64,000 nucleotides of DNA, taken from NCBI GenBank assembly GCA_009746045.1, contig RPFO01001309.1, forward strand, positions 2,501-66,500, written 5' to 3'. Under the pieces are notes generated by a model that saw only the letters and a list, made by a program, of their open reading frames with translations, was not told the DNA's origin and made no database searches. This document shows, one piece after another, positions 22,601-31,638 of this stretch. Made by a program: the position numbers and the translations under genes. The stretch comes from Mesostigma viride (taxonomy: Eukaryota; Streptophyta; Mesostigmatophyceae; Mesostigmatales; Mesostigmataceae). Each line of letters starts with the position of its first letter. Position 1 is the first letter of the stretch.

Positions 22601-25524
22601 GTACACAGCCACCCACCGATGCGTGCGCAGGCCAGCATGGCGCATCAACAACAGTACACAGCCACCCACCGATGCGTGCGCAGGCCAGCATGGCGGCCGG
22701 TAACTCGGGCAGCATGGGCATGTAGAGGGTCACGCGGTCGCCCCGCCCCACCCCCACCGACTTTAGGTAGTTGGCAATGCGGCACACCTGGCAGGGAGTG
22801 TGGGCCAGCACACGGGACACCCAGGGTCAATGGGCCGGCCAGTGGGCGAGGTGGCGCACCTGGCAGCGAGCACGCAGGCATCTGCCCAAGTGAGGAATCT
22901 AGGGATTAGGGCAGACCATCCTGGCCAGGGGAGGAGGAGAGGAGGGGAGGAGGGGAGGAGGGGAGGAGGGGAGGAGGGGAGGAGGGGAGGAGGGGAGGAG
23001 GGAGGAGGAGGGGAGGAGGGGAGGAGGGAGGAGGGGAGGAGGGGAGGAGGGGAGGAGGGGAGGAGGGGAGGAGGGGAGGAGGGGAGGAGGGGAGGAGGGA
23101 GGAGGGAGGAGGGGAGGAGGGGAGGAGGGGAGGAGGGGAGGAGGGGAGGAGGGGAGGAGGGGAGGAGGGGAGGAGGGAGGAGGGGAGGAGGAGGAGGGGA
23201 GGAGGGGAGGAGGGGAGGAGGGAGGAGGGGAGGAGGAGGAGGGAGGAGGGGAGGAGGGGAGGAGGGGAGGAGGGAGGAGGGGAGGAGGGGAGGAGGAGGG
23301 GAGGAGGGGAGGAGGGGAGGAGGGGAGGAGGGGAGGAGGAGGAGGGAGGAGGAGGAGGGAGGAGGGGAGGAGGGGAGGAGGGGAGGAGGAGAGGGAGGAG
23401 GGAGGAGGGGAGGAGGGGAGGAGGGGAGGAGGGGAGGAAGGGCCGAGGGGAGGAAGGGCCGAGGGAGGAAGGGCCGAGGGGAGGAAGGGCCAAGGGGAGG
23501 AGGGGAGGAAGGGCCGAGGGGAGGAAGGGCCGAGGGAGGAGGGCCGAGGGGAGGAAGGGCCGAGGGGAGGAAGGGCCGAGGGAGGAAGGGCCGAGGGGAG
23601 GAGGGGAGGAGGGGAGGAGGGGAGGAGGGGAGGAAGGGCCGAGGGGAGGAAGGGCCGAGGGGAGGAAGGGCCAAGGGGAGGAGGGGAGGAAGGGCCGAGG
23701 GGAGGAAGGGCCGAGGGGAGGAGGGGCCGAGGGGAGGAAGGGCCAAGGGGAGGAAGGGCCGAGGGGAGGAGGGGAGGAGGGGAGGAAGGGCCGAGGGGAG
23801 GAGGGGAGGAGGGGAGGAAGGGCCAAGGGGAGGAGGGGAGGAGGGGAACAGGACACAGCACAGGTAGCACGCTTGGCATGCAGAGGGATGAGGGGTCACG
23901 TGTCGCCACGTGTCATGCAACCGTGCGCATCAGTAAACATTCTTAAGAATGGGGATGTGAGCGTGGGAGTTGATGGTGGTCCCACAAGGCGCAGAGCCAC
24001 CCGCTGGAACAGTTGGCACAGGAGAAGGCACACTGCACAGAGCCACCCGCTGAATACATGCTATGAGAGAAGGCACGGCAGACTATTGGGTTATGTCGCC
24101 CGTACGGCAGGCAATTGATACAGTTGCGCCCACTGGACAAGGAAGGAGGCGAAACTAGAATCACGCGGGGCAGAAGGCGCCCGCACAACACAGTGCGTGT
24201 CATGTGGGCGTGGCACACCATGCTATACCCACGGCATCCACGACACCGCGAAAATGGCAGTGGAGGCTTGAACGTGTCATTACCACCTAACTAGCGGGTC
24301 CCTGTTGGTAACGGAGATGTTGCATCATAGCTGGTAAATCAAGTTTCACAGAAAGCTCACAAATGGTGTTCTTGCAAACGTCCTGACCATGCCATCTGCA
24401 CTGCCCCCCCACAGGCCTGCCAACCTAGGCAGCCTCACCATCGCTATTTCTAAAGTATGGAAAGCCACTCTTGCCCCTTGGACTCGCCAGCAGTCATCGG
24501 GGTCTCTATGACAAGCAGGCAAGTGCAGGCGGGCTACCCGGGACCACGTAGCGTGCGGCACACACATGAGAACCAGCGAAGAGCCAAGGCCCTCAACGGA
24601 TAAGAAGGCGAACACGCATGGGATGTCCTGTCCTCCAATATTAACGGTTCAGCCTAGGAAAGCACTGGCTTTCTCAACCTACCCTCTGTACCACGTGCTA
24701 AACCAACCTTTTTACAACGCCACAGCAGCCTGGCCTTTTTGCTACACTACACTAGACCACGTGCGTCCAGGCACCTATCGTCGCCGCACCTGAACGGAAA
24801 CACATCTCTATTAACGCACCCCTAAAGCACGCTGTCGTTTAGAACCCACACACATAGCATAAGAAAGAGGTTTCAGTGGGTATGAGACCATAGAAATGCG
24901 CCACGGCTCGTTACAGGGGGGTCGCATAAAGGCCGCATACCACACGATGCCCGAATGTGCAGGGAAAAGAAGCATTGCAACGTACCTTAGCAAGCAACTC
25001 CTTGTAGGTAAGGGAGCTGGCATTGCCGATGTCGTTGCCCTCCCAGAAAATTGCTGTCTTGTCTCCGTTGCCAGCCGCAACGTGCCGGTCCAAGGCATTG
25101 TAGCAGATGTTTGTCTCGCCGCCAGGGAACCACTTCACAAAAATCGGGCCTTTGCTCATATCAAAATTCGAAGAAGTGATCGGGGACTGCATGTGTGAAA
25201 AGTCGCGAGAAGAAACCTCAGTGTGGAGGTACTTGAGGAACAAGAATGAAAATGCAGCTACTGAACCAAGATGCACACCCTAAGATGCGCACGTTATATA
25301 CAGCACTTCACGTACGGATTGTAAATTGGACCTTATATGCAAGGCAGACTTACGCAGAAAGGCTGTTTCCAGTAAAAGCTCTTGGCAATTTCGCTCCAGA
25401 AGGTCTCAGGATCGTCGATAGACTGGCGGTACATTTCGGTGTACTGTTCCATGGATTTCACATGTGCTGCGGCGGAAACCGCGGGCGGCGGCTTGTACAA
25501 TTCTCGATGCGTGGCGGACACCAT
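1678..25524 (-). CDS. ACS: Acetyl-CoA synthetase (AMP-forming), 17 exons
   Basis: The product joins acetate, ATP and CoA into acetyl-CoA, AMP and PPi. Exons in transcript order: 25524-25354, 25186-24986, 22787-22670, 21409-21273, 20567-20484, 18696-18619, 17960-17803, 16404-16200, 13885-13809, 13217-13139, 12806-12702, 11360-11164, 10637-10574, 9712-9642, 3714-3603, 2832-2769, 1742-1678. They total 1986 nt, are in phase throughout, and every intron is GT-AG. The 661 residues match the family length (E. coli Acs has 652). Visible motifs: AMP-binding loop [11 protein letters not shown] (exon 7), DTWWQTETG of the acetate/AMP pocket (exon 10), [10 protein letters not shown] (exon 12), and [11 protein letters not shown] with the acetylatable catalytic Lys split across exons 15/16. 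ATG at 25524 is the first Met in frame. No signal or transit peptide is evident, so a cytosolic enzyme is likely, but an upstream targeting exon cannot be excluded. Introns reach 5.9 kb and carry duplicated splice junctions. Confidence 0.95.
3716..3903. repeat. Degenerate ~17-19-bp repeats abutting the intron 14 acceptor
   Basis: About ten imperfect units of GCGCACATGCACAAGGG begin directly at the 3' splice site of ACS intron 14. On the coding strand each unit copies the last intron bases before the AG (TGTGCATGTGCGC), so the array looks like an expansion of the acceptor region. Confidence 0.75.
4638..4730. repeat. 32-bp direct repeats followed by an 18-G run
   Basis: About 2.3 copies of a 32-bp unit beginning TCGTCAAACGGTTGACTATT end in an uninterrupted run of 18 G (4713-4730), inside ACS intron 14. 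Confidence 0.8.
6153..6604. mobile_element. TA-flanked MITE with 33-bp inverted ends
   Basis: A 452-bp element starts CCGTAGTGGTCAAAATC and ends with the reverse complement. About 33 bp match perfectly at the two ends, which are flanked by TA on both sides, as expected for Tc1/mariner-type (Stowaway-like) MITEs. The interior holds repeated TTTGGGTCGCAAA blocks and no transposase frame. It lies within ACS intron 14. Confidence 0.85.
8374..8505. repeat. ~47-bp imperfect tandem repeat, 3 copies
   Basis: Three tandem units start GGAATGGCTGTG and continue through GCTGGC(G/A)A(A/G)AC. They lie within ACS intron 14 and have no coding role. Confidence 0.75.
8661..9110. repeat. 150-bp tandem repeat, 3 copies
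   Basis: Three nearly identical 150-bp units begin TGGGCTCCAAG at 8661, 8811 and 8961. They are separated by few substitutions, which suggests recent amplification. They lie inside ACS intron 14. Confidence 0.92.
9370..9495. repeat. ~21-bp imperfect minisatellite
   Basis: Variants of GCGATGG(A/G)AG(T/A)AGGCTAAAC are repeated about six times in ACS intron 14, about 150 bp downstream of exon 14 in the transcript. Confidence 0.75.
10513..10586. repeat. Duplicated exon 13 end plus 5' splice site
   Basis: The junction at 10562-10586 (exon 13 ends at 10574, donor GTGGGT) has a second copy at 10513-10537 inside intron 13, 49 bp away, matching at 23 of 25 bases. The copy keeps the exon-like CCGAG followed by GTGGGTCCC. 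Confidence 0.85.
11138..11188. repeat. Duplicated exon 12 end in intron 12
   Basis: The final coding stretch of exon 12 (11169-11188, encoding part of the VDDVIN motif) is repeated at 11138-11157 just inside the intron, offset by 31 bp, with 18 of 20 bases matching. Confidence 0.8.
11436..12090. repeat. 27-bp minisatellite in ACS intron 11, ~24 copies
   Basis: The unit is GGGTGGGCGGTGGGTAGCAGCGAGGAG. Being a multiple of three and free of stops, it produces long artificial frames on both strands. I see no match to the neighbouring splice junctions. It ends about 75 bp before exon 12 in transcript direction. Confidence 0.95.
12594..12640. repeat. Short tandem duplication in intron 11
   Basis: GACAGGCACATGCCCA occurs twice in succession, about 22 bp apart, close to the 5' end of intron 11. 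Confidence 0.7.
13036..13176. repeat. Duplicated exon 10 segment in intron 10
   Basis: Exon 10 sequence at 13143-13176 (coding [10 protein letters not shown]) is repeated in diverged form at 13036-13084 inside intron 10. Two blocks match, ATGGATCCCG and CGCCACCAGGTGTCC, separated by an insertion in the intronic copy. Confidence 0.75.
13729..13834. repeat. Exact 29-bp duplication of the exon 9 donor junction
   Basis: The end of exon 9 (GEPINPEAW) with the first intron bases GTG, 13806-13834, is repeated without mismatch at 13729-13757 in intron 9, offset by 77 bp. After the copy the intron continues GTGTGTGCGC, so a second usable-looking donor exists. Use of that donor would add 77 nt and shift the frame. 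Confidence 0.93.
13886..16199. other. ACS intron 8, mostly unique AT-richer DNA
   Basis: The donor-proximal part (16086-16199) contains three diverged repeats of a GTGTGTGGGTG...TATCTGCAGGG pattern that starts at the splice site. The remaining 2.2 kb holds no recognised gene or mobile element; it is AT-richer than the exons and has scattered homopolymer runs. Confidence 0.6.
16411..17225. repeat. 59-bp minisatellite in ACS intron 7, ~14 copies
   Basis: Units of 59 bp contain GCACCAGGCACCGCCGATGG. The array abuts the intron 7 acceptor at 16405, and the last intron bases before the AG match the unit for about 30 bp, so the repeat includes acceptor-proximal sequence. One copy, near 16610, is internally shortened. 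Confidence 0.93.
17954..18090. repeat. 63-bp duplication of the exon 7 acceptor junction
   Basis: The true acceptor (CACCAG|GTGGAG, exon 7 starting at 17960) is followed upstream in the intron by a full second copy at offset 63 bp and a partial third copy at about 127 bp. Each copy retains CAG|GTGGAG, that is the AG plus six exon bases. Confidence 0.9.
18740..19950. repeat. 10-bp minisatellite in ACS intron 5, ~120 copies
   Basis: The consensus is AGGCATAAAC with AGGCATTAAC and AGGAATACAC variants scattered through it. The array lies just upstream of exon 6 in the transcript and reads as an artificial Met-Pro-Val-Tyr-Ala-Cys frame on the minus strand. Confidence 0.97.
20572..20587. repeat. 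G run, pyrimidine tract of ACS intron 4 acceptor
   Basis: A run of 16 G on the plus strand, C on the transcript, sits directly before the CTGCAG acceptor of exon 5 and likely serves as its polypyrimidine tract. Confidence 0.7.
21010..21268. repeat. 27-bp minisatellite starting at the intron 4 donor
   Basis: About ten units of GTAGTGAGCGCAGGCAGTTT plus GTGGGTG (coding strand) begin at the 5' splice site of intron 4. The true junction reads GTAAGTGCAAGTGAGCGCAGGCAG. Every unit therefore carries a GTGAGCG donor-like sequence. Confidence 0.9.
21384..21508. repeat. Duplicated exon 4 acceptor junction
   Basis: The acceptor and first 26 nt of exon 4 (21384-21413; codes GAVHSVVFA) are repeated upstream in intron 3 at 21479-21508, offset 95 bp, with two mismatches. 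The CAG|GCGCGG splice site is retained in the copy. Confidence 0.9.
21951..22680. repeat. 53-bp minisatellite made of exon 3 end plus donor, ~14 copies
   Basis: Each unit contains the last coding bases of exon 3 (MLACARIG) followed directly by the donor GTGGGTGGCTG and about 25 bp of intron. The copy at 22670 is the one that gives the conserved protein. The unit is not a multiple of three and has no stop in any frame of the minus strand, so all three frames read through the array. Confidence 0.95.
22779..22875. repeat. Duplicated exon 3 acceptor
   Basis: The acceptor CTGCCAG|GTGTGCC (exon 3 starting at 22787) has a diverged copy CTGCCAG|GTGCGCC at 22852-22875, about 73 bp upstream in intron 2. 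Confidence 0.65.
22922..23850. repeat. GGAGG-type purine tract in ACS intron 2
   Basis: About 930 bp of GAGGAGGGG variants are almost purely purine on the plus strand, with GGAAGGGCCGAG interspersed from about 23430 onward. The transcript strand is a C/U tract lying just upstream of the exon 3 acceptor. Long overlapping Pro/Leu/Ser or Gly/Glu/Arg frames here are composition artefacts. Confidence 0.97.
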
Positions 25525-25821
25525 TTTTCCTTTTCCGAACAAGATGACGAGGTTGCCGCCTACCAGTCAATTGCGGTAGCCATTATTAACTATATTAACT
25601 GCGTGCGGGATCTCCGACGCCAATGTTGTCAGCCACTCAGCCTGCCTGGCACAGGACCGCTTAGATATGACACGGCGGTTCGAGGGCAGACTGCAGCAGC
25701 TCACCCTTTATTTCCGGGTAAATGGGTATTTTTATTAACCAATAGGAATATCATTAGGTGAAGAGGTACCACGTATCGACCAGCTGGTTACCCTCTGAGG
25801 GTAGTGTGATAGGTGAAAGGT

Positions 25822-26466
25822 TTAGAAAGGAGCATTGTGTGACCAGGGGAGCCAAGTGACGCGCGTAAGGTCACCGTGAGGAATGCAAGTAAACACCCTG
25901 TTGCGTCCCAGGAGAGCATGGAAGAGCTCCAAGGGGCTGGGCCTGTCATTGTTGGGCCCGGGGTCCCACACCTTGTATTGTTCTTGCGCCAAGAGCCAAG
26001 CGCGACGCATTGCTGAGTTCCGGCAGAGGAAGATAAACCGCCTCACAACGGCGGCTTTGGTGTATTCGTGCCGCACTTTGAAAACCGTCTCGTTCCGGAT
26101 AGTCCAGATCGCGTATAGCATATTAGTTCGGAGCCATACCCAGGCTAGTTGACTGTCGGATAGCTCCTCCCCGGGGGTCCCCGCCATACCGAATATGATA
26201 CAACGCACGGATAGCGTTAGTGTGGAATGTGGTAGCGCGGTCCATGCGGACCATACGTTAAACAACCATTGCCACACCCCGCTCACTTGGCAGTAGAGAA
26301 AGCGGTGCTCAATTGTTTCCGAAGGGAAGGTGCACAGGCATGTCGCATCGTGGTGAAACCGGCTGCTGAGGGTCGCGTTTACCCCGATGGCTCTGTGCAG
26401 TAAAAGATGTTGAATGTCGGTCGCTCTGCGGTCCACCAAAGCACTACAATACGCTTCCGCGGACAC
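25822..26466 (-). pseudogene. LINE-C C-terminal zf-RVT domain
   Basis: A 214-codon frame shows the CxC...H...C pattern (CLCTFPSETIEHRFLYC) of the zinc-binding region that ends plant-type LINE reverse transcriptases, followed by Trp-rich sequence. It is cut off from the RT frame by stops and 420 bp of non-coding DNA, so it is not translated with the RT as it stands. Confidence 0.85.
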
Positions 26467-26886
26467 CTTTTTCAGCGGGGAAAGTGCCCCCGGGCTTCCG
26501 GGGCAAATTCAGCAAGCGCTGCGGAACTTAGATACTAAAATTTCGTTTTTGGTTCGTACCGTACAGCCAATCATTTTGCGCCCGGATCAAATTGTGATCT
26601 GGGCACTGAACACAAAAATTTCAGCGGAACGTACGAAAAACCAACGCAACTACAGAAAATTTTCAGTGACGAAACTGTAGTACCGTGTACCAAGCAAAGT
26701 ATAGTAGGACTTCGCTAAAATCACGTTCGGAATTTTTCCCCGCAAGATTCCCCCGCAAGATTCCCCCGCACGATTCCCCCCGCTAGGTTCAGGCTCCAGT
26801 CGATGCTCGCCAAATGGCGCAAAAAAAGAAACATATGTTAAAATCAACGGTGCAAATCCTCGTTACCGCTCGGGTAACATTCTCAC

Positions 26887-29784
26887 TCATTTCGCGTCTC
26901 CTACGAACCGTATTGTAGTGGGGTGATCGACCGCCAGGGTGATAAGTTTAATCCAACTATATCCAGGCCATTGAAAGCCCCATCGTGGGCGGCCAGGGTG
27001 GAGCTTATGGTTCTCGTGCAATAAAATGTCATAACCCCATTCTGCCGTGTACTCGTAAAGACATTTGCTGATCCTAGACATCCCCTTGGTCAGGGTCCAG
27101 CCAAATTCCAGGGGGTCCAATGGTAAAGTATCCAATCTCGTATTGCCTACGTGTAACCAAGTGATGGCCTCCGCCGGGGTCGTGGGGTCCGGCTGGAACA
27201 TGCAGGACCTTGATACTAACCACGGGACCATCCGGATACGGTGACATTGGTGGGCTGGAAGACAGACACATAATGTCGCCAACTGATTGAGGCAACCATT
27301 GTGGCCTGGAAGGGTGTCGGCCACTTGGACTTGAATTCCGGCCGGAGGCAACACTCCCCGGACCAGACCTTTGCATGTGGATGTGATCCCGTCTGGGTAA
27401 AAACTGATCCAATCACCCGGCTGTAGGGCCTTGCGTGGGGCCATCATCACAGCATGCCATGTAGCTGGGATGGCCTGGATGAGGGTGTTCCAAGCGTGTA
27501 GCGATGGCATGTTTTGCACCCAAGCATTAACTTCAGTGTATGCCCGTAACCGATATCTGTCCCCCTGCCACGCGTAGAGATCGAGCACTCTCAGAACAGG
27601 GGGTGATGCGCACAGGAAGCCAGCATAAGGGTTGTGCCCATGTAACGTGCCCAAGGGCTTGCGCGCATTGTCCACGATCAAATCATTGAAATAAAGAATC
27701 TGTCGTGCAACCTCCTCACGAGTGGTGGGAAAAACGAGGCGCCCAGGTTTGAGCTTGTGATAACCTAACCATAGGCGCGACCAGTACCAGGGGAGCCCCT
27801 TGTATGATATCAGTGTGCAGCCAAGTACTCCAGCGTCAAGGTGCCATGATGTGCCATTAGCATGGGTGTAACTAGCGGAGAGAGACTCTTTTGCCAACAG
27901 GCAGCCAGGGTGCGTGTTCACTTCCATGTACACGCTGATCACTTGTTTAGCATACATCGACCACAAGCGCCATTGTATGTTGTGTAGCCCTAGACCACCG
28001 TGCAACCATGACATAAAGGACATATCCCGGCTGATCCAACCATGTACCGTGTGAGATATCAAACCTTTCTGTTTCCAAACAAAGTTGCTGCCGATGCGTT
28101 GGATAAGCTGTATGGTATGATCGTTGGGAGGGTGTGCCAGACAGTAGTATAAAACCTTGGAGAACAAGAGTTGGTTGACGATTAGTGCTTTTCCTCGTAA
28201 GCTCATCCGCTGGACGCCACCCCACCGCCCTGCCGTGAGGAGCACTCCTGCAAGTTTGCCCACGTGGTTGGTTTCGTCATATAAAAACGCACGATGTTCA
28301 GCCAAACGTCCCTCTGGCGTGCAGCCAATGGGGCAATTGTGCAAAAGATGGTGTTCACCTGGTTTGACCCATGTCATGGCCAGGTGAGAGGGGTTTATCC
28401 GAGATGGGTTGGGTTTGCCGATGTGCAGTCCCGTGGACTTTTGCACATTACAACGTTGTTGTGAGGCCACAGAGTACGTGTTGATATTTTCCAAGACAGC
28501 ATTCACTTCCTGTAGAGAGATGCAAACATTGGTGGTGTCATCCACATAGGCTATCTGTACAATACCTTTGGCACTGCCTGCAAGCGGGAAGCCCTGCAGA
28601 CGAGGGTCGTGCTGGTGGAGCCAAAACAATCCTGCGTGTGCCAGTAGGAACAAGATGGGGGACATACAATCTCCTTGGGGGAGGGATCTTGAGCTGTGGC
28701 CAAGTGCAGATTTGTGACCGTTGATAAGGATGTACCAGGTTAGCGATTTGATCATTCCCATGATGACCGTTAGGATGCGTGGGCCAAACCCTAAGCCGAT
28801 CAATATGTGTCGGAGGTATGCCCAGCACATGCGGTCAAACGCTTTTTCAAAGTCCCAGAAGAGGATAAAGCCGGCAATGTCGTCGCGCCATGCCTTCTCT
28901 ACTATGTCCATTATGAGGGTGATGCTATCGTTGATATGGAGGTTAGCACGGAAGCCTACTTGCTCCGGGCCTATAAGGCAGTCGAGAACAGAGTAGAGCC
29001 TTTGCTGAATTATCTTGCTAATGATTTTGTACGCAACCGTAAGGAGCCGTATTGGCCGGTAATTTTTCCACTGTGTTTTGTCACCCTTTTTGAACAATAA
29101 AATGAGGGCTGTTTCGGCCCATTGACCCGTAATTTGTCCATGTTGCCAGATTTCTAGTATGCATTGATAGAAATCTACGTGTAAAAGGGACCAAAAAGTT
29201 TTCCAAAACTCGATGGGAAGCCCATCCACCCCTGGGGCACTACCGGTCCGGATGTTTTGCATGGCATTAGTAGCCTCCTCCATGGAGGGGGTTTGGTCTA
29301 GTTGGTGTTGTTGCGCAAGTGTGAGGCGGCGTGGGATAGCTTGTAAAATTTTTGCTATGGCCGCGTCGGCTTCGGGGTTGGGTTCATTTTGGAACAGCGA
29401 GGTGTAGAAACGATGTCCACTTTCTAGGATGGGGGTTGTGGCCGTGTGTGTGCCTTGTTCATCCTGGATTTCTGAAATGATTGAGTTGGATTTTAGTGGT
29501 GGAATAAGTGCGAAAAAATCTTTTGTCATGCGTTCGCCTACCTGATGCCACCACAGATTTTCAGAGTCTAAAGCTAGGGCGTGTCTTTCAAAACGGAGTT
29601 TGTCGAGTTCAGTTTGTGAACTTTGAAGTCGAGCTTGTTCGTAGTGGTTTAGGTGGGGTTTCAGCTGTGTAGCTTGTTGACTATGCGTTGGTGAATTCGG
29701 TATGCGCGTCCTTTCTCGCGACGTACGTTTAGGGAGTAGGTATGTGAATATTCTAGCATTTTGGCTAGGCCTTCCTGCATCCAC
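26887..29784 (-). pseudogene. LINE-C reverse transcriptase
   Basis: A 965-codon open frame carries the order of RT motifs: the start of the palm (YRPIRLLTVAYKI), FILFWDFEKAFDR, SLPQGDCMSP, and the catalytic AYVDD. The N-terminal residues overlap the endonuclease frame by 124 nt in another register, which marks a frameshift near 29670. It would copy the element's RNA at nicked target DNA. The frame is long and open, but the whole polyprotein is broken on both sides. Confidence 0.93.
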
Positions 29785-30659
29785 GTGCAGCAGTCAGTGT
29801 AGCTATCCTTGTGAGTTCGCCAATTGCTCCAACGTTGCATGATCTCAAAATAAAACTGATCGTCTTGTAGAAGGATTTTATTGATGCGAGGGATGCCTGG
29901 GCCCCGTGGGGCCTGGGTGTGGTGGGCTAGCGTGACAATGCATGGGTAATGGTCTGAGAAGGCTGTGGAGCGTTCTACGCTGGCGTGGCAGACTAAATCG
30001 GCCCATTTGGGCGTGATATATATTTTATCCAAACGACGGGTTGTGCGAACGCCCAGACGAGTGGCCAGCCAAGTGTGCTCCTGATCCCGTGACCGAATGA
30101 CATCCTGCAAATTCAGGTCTAGAATGTGTTGGTAAAAGGAGGCTGTACGGTGGGCAGGGTGTTCGTTTAGATCAATGTTAAAATCCCCCATAAGTACTAT
30201 TTCTTGGCCGTTGGAGATGAGATCAGAAACCATTGCAAATATATGCTGGTAGAAAAGGTTTTGTTCAGCCGGCATATCTAGGGTCGGCGCATAGATGGTA
30301 ATGAGGTAGCCCTGGCTTCCCGCCCATGTTATAGATTGTCGTGTCCATCTGCCCTGCCATCTAGCCGGGGCTGTGTCTGCTTGTAATGTCCATGGCAGGT
30401 ATGTCATGGTTGGGTTAGGTGGTTTGCGGTATTGTATGAGTGCCGTTCCCCCTTGGGTACCCCGAGCCCATCCCCATTGGCATAGTGTTCTAGGTGCAAG
30501 TGCTCGGACCGCCCGGAGGGCGGTACGTTCTGCATCTATCTGAATTTTGTGTTCTTGCAGTCCAAGCCAAATCTCGTGAGAGGGACCAACATATTGATGT
30601 AGGAGGCTATCCAATTCTACTGTAAGTTCCCGGATGCGAGTCATGGTGCGGCCCTGTCC

Positions 30660-31638
30660 CAGTGTTTTTTTTAAGGTTTTCGTTACTAGTGGCGCTAGGC
30701 CACTTGTGGCGTTTCGAACTATGAAAACTTCAGTTTACTCGGCCAATGTGTGGCTTTAAGCCAATTAAAATTGGGCTTGGCACGGCCACGTGTGGCGGGC
30801 TGGCTTTTTGGTGCAGCAAATGACCCTACCGGCAGCGGGGTCAGCGCGGCGCGGCCGGGCGCCGTACTGGCATTCCAAGTTCAAAGTAGTTCAGAACAGT
30901 ATGTTTAATTATCTTAAGTTCAAACTAGTAGAATTTATTAGAATCATTCACGCCTTAAGTTGGGTTCACGCCTGAAGTTGGGTTGACCAAAAACCTCGAA
31001 CCCAACTTAAGGCGTGAATGCCTGTACACAAGGCGGGCGAGCGTCTCCGTCTCAGGCATCGGCGCCGGGCGTACTTGGTAAATTAACAACAACGATTACC
31101 ACTACAGCCACTGCTTAACAAAACGATTACTGAAGTGCCGAAAGTCGAAACACATAGTCAATGCAATGCAGTACAGTACTGTATGGCTGGCGAGTGACTG
31201 GAACTGAGGCGCCAGCCGCCAGGCCGCCAGCCAGCTGAAGCCAGAAAATGCACACAAGCTGCAGTCTGCACAGTGCACTCTGGTCTCTGGCAGCGGGCCA
31301 CTTGCCACTTGGCACTTGGCCGGGCTCTACGTACATGCACTATGCAGTCAGTAAGTCAGTCAGTCATAGTAATACTCATAGTAGTTCTAGTACTAGGGAG
31401 GCTTGTGGCGGAACGCCGGCCGGAAGACCGGCTGACACCGCCAATTGTGGCGTAGCCTGTACTAGAGTGAACTTCAGGCACGGCCACCCTGTGGCGAAAC
31501 GAAACTACAAAGTAGAACAGCACGGCCAAATTGTGGCTTCTTGGGTGCCCTGTCCAAGTGGGTGGCACCGCCACATTTTGCCAAAAAAAGTGCCACACCG
31601 CCACATTTGGCGGTGTATCGCCACTAAAAAAAACACTG
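30660..31638. mobile_element. Non-autonomous hAT-like element (979 bp)
   Basis: The ends are inverted repeats CAGTGTTTTTTTTA, flanked by a perfect 8-bp duplication CCCTGTCC (30652-30659 and 31639-31646). An 8-bp duplication and CAGTG ends are typical of the hAT superfamily. The interior has no transposase frame; it has repeated GTGGCG/CGCCAC motifs near both ends and a large hairpin. Confidence 0.93.
30945..31020. repeat. 23-bp-arm hairpin inside the hAT-like element
   Basis: CATTCACGCCTTAAGTTGGG plus TTC at 30945-30967 is perfectly inverted at 30998-31020 around a 30-nt loop. Confidence 0.9.

Noticed and set aside
21951-22680. Regular repeats resembling a CRISPR array
   Set aside because: Units are contiguous with no unique spacers, the genome is eukaryotic, and the unit is derived from the neighbouring exon.
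21609-22820. Overlapping 190-390-codon frames over the 53-bp array, including one reaching ACS exon 3
   Set aside because: Only the exon 3 part (22787-22670) is conserved ACS sequence. The rest is the repeat, which is open in all minus-strand frames.
22763-23920. 300-385-codon Pro/Leu/Ser and Gly/Glu/Arg frames
   Set aside because: Composition artefact of the purine tract.
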